From CAYRTV01 sp046483285 (GTDB taxonomy: Bacteria > Acidobacteriota > Aminicenantia > Aminicenantales > Aminicenantaceae), in contig JAWODN010000083.1 of NCBI GenBank assembly GCA_046483285.1, positions 1 through 10,968 on the forward strand: a DNA stretch of 10,968 nucleotides, in the 5' to 3' direction. The notes under the pieces were generated by a model, which did no database searches, was not told the DNA's origin, and saw only the letters and a list, made by a program, of their open reading frames with translations. This document shows, piece by piece, positions 6,683-10,968 of this stretch. How positions within the stretch are numbered: the first letter of the stretch is position 1; each line of letters begins with the position of its first letter. Position numbers and translations under genes: made by a program.

Positions 6683-8068
6683 TTAAAAATCATGGGTGAT
6701 GCGGTCCAGCTGATTTTTCGCGCTCAGCAGTCCCGATACAGCCTGAATATACTGGGATTGACTGCTGAGAAATTTGTCATGGGCCTGGGTCAGTTCCATG
6801 CTGGATGACACCCCTTCTCTGTATTTTTCAAGGGTCACATTGTAAATTTTTTCAGACAGCTCCATATTGGCTTTCATGTTGGTGTAGTTGTCATAAGCCG
6901 ACTCGAAATCGCTTTGGGCCCTTTTCATTTCCAGGCGCAGTCCTTCTCCGGCCTGGATGCGGGTGCTTTGGGCTTTTTCCAGGGCGTAGGCCGCCTGCTT
7001 GACCTGGGCCGCTTGGGCCCCGCTTTTGAACACCGGGATAGTGATGTTGACCCCGAGAATTTGAGCCCGGAACCAGTGGGCGTCTTCGCTGAAAAAATCG
7101 AGCTGATCGCGGTAGGCGTTGCGCTGATAGGTGTAAAACGCGGCCACGGTGGGCAGGTATTTGGCTTTTTCATTTTTCAGGGCCAGCTCCGCCAGTTTTT
7201 CCTGGGTTTCCAGGAGCTGGTAATCCAGATTGTCTTCCAGGCGGAATTCAGCGTCAAAGGCTTCTTCCGGATCCAAAGCGCCGATAAATGAATCCAGGGA
7301 TTCCGCCAGCTCGATCTCTTCGTTCAGATCGATTCCCATTTGGAATTTCAGCAGGTTATAGCCCACCTTGATTTGCCGCCGGAGGGCCTGAAGTCCGTTC
7401 TCCAGGCTGTTGACGGAAACCTGTATCAAGTCGACATCGGTTTCAGCCGCAAATCCTTCCTTGTGAAGTTCTTTGATTTCAAAATGCGTCTTCTTCAGGT
7501 TGTTCAGGCTGGCCTGCATGATTTTTTCGTTCTCTTCCGATACCATAATCAGGTAGAAGGTGCCGGTGACCGTCTCCAGGACTTCCAATTCGGTTCTTTC
7601 CAGCCCCTGGTCGGCGAGGCGCCGGTAAATGCTGGAGGTTTGAAGGCCCACGATATAACTGCCGTTGAAAACCAGCTGATTGACCTGCAGGGAAAAGGTG
7701 GCGTTATGCTGGGTGCCGAACTGGACGGGGATTTTTTCGTCGAATTTCCCCTCGAAAAAATTAGGGATGAGCACGGTGGCGAGCTCCAGGTTGTTCATGT
7801 AATTCAAGGTGGATGAGATTTGGGGAAGCCCGGCGGCGACGGTTTCACGCACTTTTTTCCGGGCGGACGCTGCGTCAAGGCGGGATTTGACGGTGTCATA
7901 GTTATGCTGAAGCGCGTATTCGCGGGCCGTTTCCAAACTGAAGGTGCGGGCTTTGGCTTCCTCCCGGGGAGAGGGTGCGCCGGCAAGCGTTAAGGCGGCG
8001 AATAAAAATCCGGCCAGAAATAAAATTTTTCGGTGAAAGAGGCGGTTTTTTTCTGTGCTTTTTATCAT
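6683..8068 (-). CDS. TolC-family outer-membrane efflux channel
   Basis: This 461-residue protein is the outer-membrane exit duct of the exporter. A signal peptide (about 1-30, ending near TLAGAPS) has no lipobox, so unlike NodT/OprM-type channels it is probably not lipidated. The mature part shows the duplicated TolC plan: an opening FSLETAREYALQHNYDTVKS helix (43-62), a first outer-membrane strand region (about 78-145), long helices with the NSLENGL segment (220-226), then the second repeat starting with ALKNEKAKYLPTVAAFYTYQ (296-315), strand region NITIPVFKSGAQAAQVKQA (341-359) and the closing helix EKYREGVSSSMELTQA (414-429). AAAGGG lies 7 bases before the ATG (8066-8068). It is the first gene of the operon, directly downstream of the promoter and palindrome at 8101-8138. 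It has the usual TolC length. Confidence 0.94.
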   Translation of the reverse strand: MIKSTEKNRLFHRKILFLAGFLFAALTLAGAPSPREEAKARTFSLETAREYALQHNYDTVKSRLDAASARKKVRETVAAGLPQISSTLNYMNNLELATVLIPNFFEGKFDEKIPVQFGTQHNATFSLQVNQLVFNGSYIVGLQTSSIYRRLADQGLERTELEVLETVTGTFYLIMVSEENEKIMQASLNNLKKTHFEIKELHKEGFAAETDVDLIQVSVNSLENGLQALRRQIKVGYNLLKFQMGIDLNEEIELAESLDSFIGALDPEEAFDAEFRLEDNLDYQLLETQEKLAELALKNEKAKYLPTVAAFYTYQRNAYRDQLDFFSEDAHWFRAQILGVNITIPVFKSGAQAAQVKQAAYALEKAQSTRIQAGEGLRLEMKRAQSDFESAYDNYTNMKANMELSEKIYNVTLEKYREGVSSSMELTQAHDKFLSSQSQYIQAVSGLLSAKNQLDRITHDF

Positions 8069-8100
8069 AACAAGCCCTTTAATACCTGGGAGTCTTTTTT

Positions 8101-8118
8101 TTAAACTCGAGAGTTTAA
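8101..8118. promoter_or_regulatory. Palindromic repressor-type operator of the efflux operon
   Basis: TTAAACTC (8101-8108) and GAGTTTAA (8111-8118) are perfect 8-base arms separated by GA. The site lies 33 bases before the TolC-type start codon and covers the probable -10 box of the operon promoter, the usual place for a TetR/AcrR-type or MarR-type repressor of an efflux operon. No regulator gene is in the window, so the binding protein is unknown, and the role is inferred from symmetry and position. Confidence 0.6.
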
Positions 8119-8138
8119 CTGGAAAACTAAGTGGTCAA
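8112..8138 (-). promoter_or_regulatory. Putative sigma-70 promoter of the efflux operon
   Basis: Read leftward, TTGACC (8133-8138) matches the -35 consensus at five of six positions, and TAAACT (8112-8117) matches -10 at four of six, with a 15-base spacer, slightly short. The -10 box sits inside the palindrome, which would let a bound protein block transcription. Confidence 0.45.
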
Positions 8139-8178
8139 GCATAGCAAAGCCCGAAAACGGTGTCAAGGCCTGGTGGTA

Positions 8179-8202
8179 TTTGCTGGATGTTTATCCGGCA
8201 AG
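8179..8202. terminator. Hairpin downstream of the beta-barrel gene (second of two)
   Basis: TGCTGGAT (8181-8188) and ATCCGGCA (8193-8200) pair around a four-base loop with one G-T wobble, and the stem can extend by one or two pairs outward. There is no T-run on the minus-strand exit side, so if it ends transcription of the 8287-8907 gene it would not be a classical Rho-independent terminator. Confidence 0.35.
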
Positions 8203-8207
8203 GTATG

Positions 8208-8238
8208 GGTGGATACGGATATGCCGTCCGTATCCACC
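8208..8238. terminator. Strong 12-bp hairpin downstream of the beta-barrel gene
   Basis: GGTGGATACGGA (8208-8219) and TCCGTATCCACC (8227-8238) are perfectly complementary with a 7-base loop. It begins 48 bases past the stop of the beta-barrel gene. Its leftward exit lacks a T-run; the rightward exit (TTTGACTTGTCTTTT) is moderately T-rich, yet no plus-strand gene ends here. It could be an mRNA 3'-end stabiliser, a Rho-linked stop, or a DNA-binding site upstream of the efflux promoter. Confidence 0.45.
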
Positions 8239-8286
8239 TTTGACTTGTCTTTTGGATGTCAGCAGAGATTCAGATGAAAGAATTTA

Positions 8287-8907
8287 TTATTGTAAAACAA
8301 CACTGATGCCGATAGAAAAATACTTGGTGGATTCTTCTTCGGAGAAAATGATGTGGTACAGGGGGAGAAGCTCCAGCCGCAGATTATCGGAGGCTGCGAA
8401 ACCGATCCCTCCGCCGAAACACATCCCGAAATCGTTTCCGGATTCACTGACGCTTTCTTCCCAGGATGTGCCCGCGTAAGAGATCCTCATGTCGGCGGTC
8501 AGGGTGGCGAAGTACATGCCCAGGCCGGCCTGTCCGAATACGCTGATTTTTTGATCCGGGGAGACCGGAGTGTGAAGCCGCACAGTGGGAAGAAGTTCGA
8601 TGATTGAGCCGGAACCGGTGACAGTCACATCCAATCCCGGATAATCAAATTCACGGGCGTATTCCCCCTGGTCCGGGGTCATGCGGTTGTAGGCGACGCG
8701 TCCTCCCACCAGGATATTGGGGGTGAGGGCGAAAAATCCCTGTCCGGCCAGGTGAAAGCCCATGTTCCAGTATTCACTGCCTTCGCCGGTGAATGAGCTG
8801 ATACCGCCTCCGGCGGTAAATGAAAGATTCTGAGAGTATGAATCCGCAGGAACAAACAGCACAGCCACACTTAAAATCGCGATCACGGATACACATTTTT
8901 TTGTCAT
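8287..8907 (-). CDS. Outer-membrane beta-barrel protein
   Basis: This 206-residue protein has a signal peptide (about 1-25, with cleavage plausible after SYS before QNLSF). Alternating hydrophobic/polar, glycine-rich strands follow, such as GFHLAGQGFFAL (50-61), NILVGGRVAYNRM (64-76), KISVFGQAGLGMYFATL (120-136), FGMCFGGGIGFAA (160-172) and NLRLELLPLYHIIF (175-188). The pattern and length suit a small, probably 8-stranded, OmpA/OmpW-like barrel. The C-terminus ends in FSIGISVVLQ, with Gln rather than the aromatic residue common at barrel ends. An AAGGAG ribosome site sits at a good distance from the ATG (8905-8907). It is read in the same direction as the efflux operon but separated by 218 bases with hairpins and the operon promoter, so it is likely a separate transcript. 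No ligand or specific function is evident. Confidence 0.85.
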   Translation of the reverse strand: MTKKCVSVIAILSVAVLFVPADSYSQNLSFTAGGGISSFTGEGSEYWNMGFHLAGQGFFALTPNILVGGRVAYNRMTPDQGEYAREFDYPGLDVTVTGSGSIIELLPTVRLHTPVSPDQKISVFGQAGLGMYFATLTADMRISYAGTSWEESVSESGNDFGMCFGGGIGFAASDNLRLELLPLYHIIFSEEESTKYFSIGISVVLQ

Positions 8908-9127
8908 TTTGTCTCCTTGTTATGGGTCGTTTGGACTCTGGCTTGATCAGCTGACATCCTTTTTCAGAGTCTTTTTTCTGCTTCCGCACACCATTGCCGG
9001 GTGTGTTTGGAAAAACGAGATTAGCACAAACAGCGCAGGAAAATCAATTTCAGACGAATTATTCATGGCGGCTTCGCCACCCGCAGCAAATGAAAATGTT
9101 CATGTTTAATTTTTTCAGAGGCCTTTT

Positions 9128-9163
9128 GCTTTTCTTGCCTTTCTCGCTTTTCTCGCTTTTCTC
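9128..9163. repeat. 9-base tandem repeat, four units
   Basis: Four 9-base units (GCTTTTCTT, GCCTTTCTC, GCTTTTCTC, GCTTTTCTC) lie head to tail in a pyrimidine-only strand apart from the leading G of each unit. The last two units are identical. It sits in the non-coding spacer, with no sign of translation. Confidence 0.65.
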
Positions 9164-9212
9164 GCCCTCTTCAGACCAGATAGACGAAATGGACTCTTTT
9201 TGTTATTTCCGA

Positions 9213-9239
9213 ACTAATAAGCCAGGCTAAGGTATTAGT
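9213..9239. promoter_or_regulatory. Inverted repeat upstream of the nucleotidyltransferase gene
   Basis: ACTAATA (9213-9219) and TATTAGT (9233-9239) are perfect 7-base arms with centres 20 bases apart, about two DNA turns, which suits a dimeric regulator. Inside lies a second small pair, AGCC and GGCT. It is about 65 bases upstream of the putative -10 box. Confidence 0.35.
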
Positions 9240-9304
9240 CAGGATGAGGTATATGAGGCAGAGACCGGACCAACCGTTTACAATTAAGCGGGAAACCGTC
9301 ACAA

Positions 9305-9310
9305 TATAAT
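9305..9310 (+). promoter_or_regulatory. Putative -10 box for the nucleotidyltransferase gene
   Basis: A perfect TATAAT occurs 38 bases before the start codon. TTTACA at 9277-9282 resembles a -35 box but the spacer is 22 bases, too long for normal use, and nothing better is seen at 16-18 bases. The promoter may rely on an activator. Confidence 0.35.
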
Positions 9311-9348
9311 ATAAAAACAGCACTGGATTGACCGGAAAGGAGACCGGA

Positions 9349-10365
9349 ATGACCGAACCGACCTTGAAGAAAACCATAAGCAAGGAACAGATCCGTTTTT
9401 ATCTGAAATCATGTGAATATTACCGCTTTCCCTTTTTCGACCCCAGAAACTGCTACCGGAAAAGCGGCTTGTTTGATCAACTGGAGGAAGCTCTGGATGA
9501 AACAGGACGTCTGCTGCAAATGAAATACGGTCCTGATTTTTTTTCCGTCAATTTGAGGGGAAGCTGGCTGCGGGGCATTCCGATTCACGGAGATGACGTG
9601 GATGTTCTATTCATCGTCAATGGGTTACCCCGGGAGGAAAAACGGAATATCATGGATTTCGCCCGGAAAGAACTCATCCGGAAAAATTCTTTGTTTAAAA
9701 TATGTGAAGGCAAAATCGAAGCCGGACGAAAAGTTGAGCCCATTGCGTTTCTTGATTTGACGGAAATTCCGGAAATCATGAACAAATACATGTACGGCCT
9801 GGGGCACTTTCTGAAAAGATATGAAGACTCAGACCGGGATGAATACCAGGATGACTTCTTCGGATCCAAACTGACCGGTAAAAAAAGGGATTTTTTAAAA
9901 AGCGGAATACTGATTCCCTATGTCGGGTGGATTTACGGACGGGACCGGAAGCAGGAAGTGTTTGACGTTATCAATCAGTTTCTCCCCATACCCACCCGGA
10001 AAGCGGGTATTTATTCCGCAAGAGAGATCGGCGAAACCAAGGAAACCCTCCGGCAGGCGTTCATCGCCCGGAATCTGATTTTTCCTTCCCTTGAGCTGAA
10101 AAAAGTGGTCCGTCTGACCAATAAGCTGTCTGGCTGGAAAGATAAAGCCATGGCTCTTTATAAAAACCTGGCTCCTCTGGAAGAGGTGTATGCGAGGGCC
10201 GTGGTCAATTATCTATATACCATTGAAGCGGAAGAGAAACTCTTGGGTCAGGTCGTAACTCCGGACCGGGTTGAAAAATTCGCCCCGGATTACGATGAGC
10301 TGGTCTATGATGTCAAGGAAAAAGCCCCTCAGAGACTGGCCTCCCGCCCGAAGGATTTAAGCTGA
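9349..10365 (+). CDS. Pol-beta-fold nucleotidyltransferase, archaeal CCA/OAS-like type
   Basis: This 338-residue protein has a nucleotidyltransferase core. The start at 9349 is taken because AAAGGAG lies 6 bases upstream; a TTG at 9328 would place that site inside the gene. The stretch VNLRGSWLRGIPIHGDDVDV (67-86) fits the superfamily signature of hG[GS], a spacer, then Dh[DE]h: G71-S72 and D83/D85 are the expected metal ligands. The likely third carboxylate is E130 in RKVEPIAF, at the position of the vDvVP strand in class I CCA-adding enzymes. The preceding helix (39-60) and the helical region after residue 200 (RQAFIARNLIFPSLELKKVVRL, 235-256, with the longest run being helical) suggest a CCA/OAS-type layout with a helical second domain. 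Class I CCA enzymes are archaeal and longer, and bacteria normally use class II, so a true CCA enzyme is unlikely. No effector, HD or ring-nuclease gene is adjacent, so a CBASS role is not supported. The substrate is unknown. Its codons are more A+T-rich than the efflux operon, hinting at acquisition. Confidence 0.65.
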   Translation: MTEPTLKKTISKEQIRFYLKSCEYYRFPFFDPRNCYRKSGLFDQLEEALDETGRLLQMKYGPDFFSVNLRGSWLRGIPIHGDDVDVLFIVNGLPREEKRNIMDFARKELIRKNSLFKICEGKIEAGRKVEPIAFLDLTEIPEIMNKYMYGLGHFLKRYEDSDRDEYQDDFFGSKLTGKKRDFLKSGILIPYVGWIYGRDRKQEVFDVINQFLPIPTRKAGIYSAREIGETKETLRQAFIARNLIFPSLELKKVVRLTNKLSGWKDKAMALYKNLAPLEEVYARAVVNYLYTIEAEEKLLGQVVTPDRVEKFAPDYDELVYDVKEKAPQRLASRPKDLS

Positions 10366-10383
10366 CACCCCTTCCTGCCCCCT

Positions 10384-10422
10384 TGTCATGGCGAGGCTTG
10401 CGCCGGCAAGCCGTGGCAATCC
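10384..10422. repeat. Dispersed GCGAGG...GCAAT-type palindromic repeat
   Basis: GTCATGGCGAGGC opens the element and AAGCCGTGGCAATCC closes it; between them GGCTTGC (10395-10401) and GCAAGCC (10406-10412) form a perfect 7-bp stem with the loop GCCG. This resembles the widespread intergenic family that begins GTCATTGCGAGG and ends GCAATCC. It lies between two convergent genes, a typical site for such repeats, and may also help end transcription from both sides. Confidence 0.6.
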
Positions 10423-10425
10423 CTT

Positions 10426-10446
10426 TCTGCTTCGTGAAAGCGGAAC
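10426..10446. terminator. Short hairpin between convergent genes
   Basis: TTCTGCTT (10426-10433 region) and AAGCGGAA pair around a five-base loop with one G-T wobble. There is no T-run on either side. It may act with the neighbouring palindromic repeat as a weak bidirectional stop. Confidence 0.3.
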
Positions 10447-10461
10447 CGGAGGGATCAATGA

Positions 10462-10941
10462 TCAATAATCTTCAAGATGATTAAACTCCGCATCTTCCAG
10501 CCACTGCTGCGGCCGGTTGACGAACTGAATCAAGTTTTCCAGCAGGAAATAATGCTTTTTTTCTTCATCGGCGATTTTTAAAAACAGGTCTTTTTCCTCG
10601 GGGCTGCCGGTTTCCTTGGCTTTGTCTTCATAAAATTCCCGGCTTTTCTTCTCAATGTCCAGGGCTTTTTTGTACATGTCGATGTGTCCGGTCTCGTCAG
10701 AGGCACCGGCAGGGTCCATGTTTGTGAAAATATTCCTGGCATCGGACAGCACCCGGGTTTCCATCATTTTCGGCTCCGCCATTTTCCGCATGCCCTCAAA
10801 GATTTTATAATGCTTGACCTCGTCGTCGGCCAGCATGGTCAGTATTTTTTTCAGTCCGGGGTCGCCGGTGCTGCGGGCCATCTCACGGTAGAGATCTTCT
10901 CCGTCTTTTTCCATTTTCATGGCGTATTCCAAAATATTCAT
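10462..10941 (-). CDS. Ferritin-like diiron protein (rubrerythrin-type, COG1633-like)
   Basis: This 159-residue cytoplasmic protein forms a four-helix bundle with a predicted di-iron site. The likely ligands are E11 in helix 1, E41 and H44 in the helix 2 ExxH motif (DDEVKHY), E97 in helix 3, and E127 and H130 in the helix 4 ExxH motif (ADEEKKHY). The two halves are an internal duplication, as in rubrerythrins. There is no cysteine, so the rubredoxin Fe(Cys)4 domain of a full rubrerythrin is absent. The tail PQQWLEDAEF is typical of this subgroup. Relatives are found in anaerobes, where rubrerythrin-like proteins act in peroxide reduction or iron handling; which applies here is not shown. The ATG (10939-10941) is preceded by AAAGGAG at ideal spacing. 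The gene is convergent with the nucleotidyltransferase gene and its promoter lies at or beyond the right edge. Confidence 0.88.
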   Translation of the reverse strand: MNILEYAMKMEKDGEDLYREMARSTGDPGLKKILTMLADDEVKHYKIFEGMRKMAEPKMMETRVLSDARNIFTNMDPAGASDETGHIDMYKKALDIEKKSREFYEDKAKETGSPEEKDLFLKIADEEKKHYFLLENLIQFVNRPQQWLEDAEFNHLEDY

Positions 10942-10968
10942 GTGATTTCTCCTTTAAAATCAGTATAA

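Larger units (their letters stand above)
8908..9348. other. Divergent intergenic region
   Basis: This region separates the beta-barrel gene and the nucleotidyltransferase gene and should carry both promoters. For the leftward gene a weak pair, TTGATT and TAATCT with an 18-base spacer, can be read on the minus strand near 9017-9046. It also holds the 9-base tandem repeat (9128-9163), the inverted repeat at 9213-9239 and the -10 box at 9305-9310. No gene is supported: the small open frames have no ribosome site or recognisable protein. Confidence 0.5.

Noticed and set aside
8774..8989. Minus-strand frame encoding MCIRDR, reminiscent of sequencing-adapter contamination
   Set aside because: The underlying DNA is the real start region of the beta-barrel gene in another frame, and the adapter base sequence itself is not present.
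9328..9348. TTG at 9328 as start of the nucleotidyltransferase gene
   Set aside because: The AAAGGAG ribosome site lies downstream of this TTG and is correctly spaced for the ATG at 9349.
9349..10365. CBASS-type anti-phage system built on the nucleotidyltransferase
   Set aside because: No effector, Cap2/Cap3-like, HORMA or membrane-killer gene is adjacent; the neighbours are an outer-membrane protein and a ferritin-like protein on the opposite strand.

Overview
The window looks like a stretch of chromosome from a Gram-negative bacterium. It encodes a complete three-part RND envelope exporter, a second outer-membrane beta-barrel protein and a secreted SIMPL-domain protein. A cysteine-free rubrerythrin-type ferritin-like protein and GGGGTC-type and GCGAGG-type intergenic repeats fit an anaerobic Desulfobacterota-like lineage, but this placement rests on gene style and repeats only and is tentative.

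Layout. Positions 2-754 (+) hold the 3' part of an mnmE-like GTPase gene that enters from the left edge. Its reading frame runs straight into a cluster of GGGGTCGGAC repeats, so the conserved C-terminal end of MnmE is missing. Positions 755-1398 carry no convincing gene; they hold repeat clusters, a terminator-like hairpin and two further inverted repeats. A SIMPL (DUF541) protein gene follows at 1399-2118 (+). It converges on a minus-strand operon read from 8068 to 2149: TolC-type outer-membrane channel, periplasmic adaptor lipoprotein, RND permease. The gaps in this operon are 24 and 40 bases, so it is very likely one transcript. An 18-base near-perfect palindrome (8101-8118) overlaps the likely -10 box of the operon and looks like a repressor operator, but no regulator gene lies in the window. 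An outer-membrane beta-barrel gene (8287-8907, -) precedes the operon, separated from it by two adjacent hairpins. After a 441-base divergent spacer comes a gene for a Pol-beta-fold nucleotidyltransferase of the archaeal CCA/OAS-like type (9349-10365, +). It converges on a ferritin-like diiron protein (10462-10941, -) across a dispersed palindromic repeat.

How the genes work together: the three minus-strand exporter proteins should assemble into one proton-driven pump spanning both membranes. The SIMPL protein, the beta-barrel protein and the ferritin-like protein are plausible envelope or oxidative-stress partners by location and family, but nothing in the sequence ties them to the pump. The most unusual items are the lone nucleotidyltransferase, the truncated low-G+C mnmE fragment, and the inverted GGGGTCGGAC clusters beside it.
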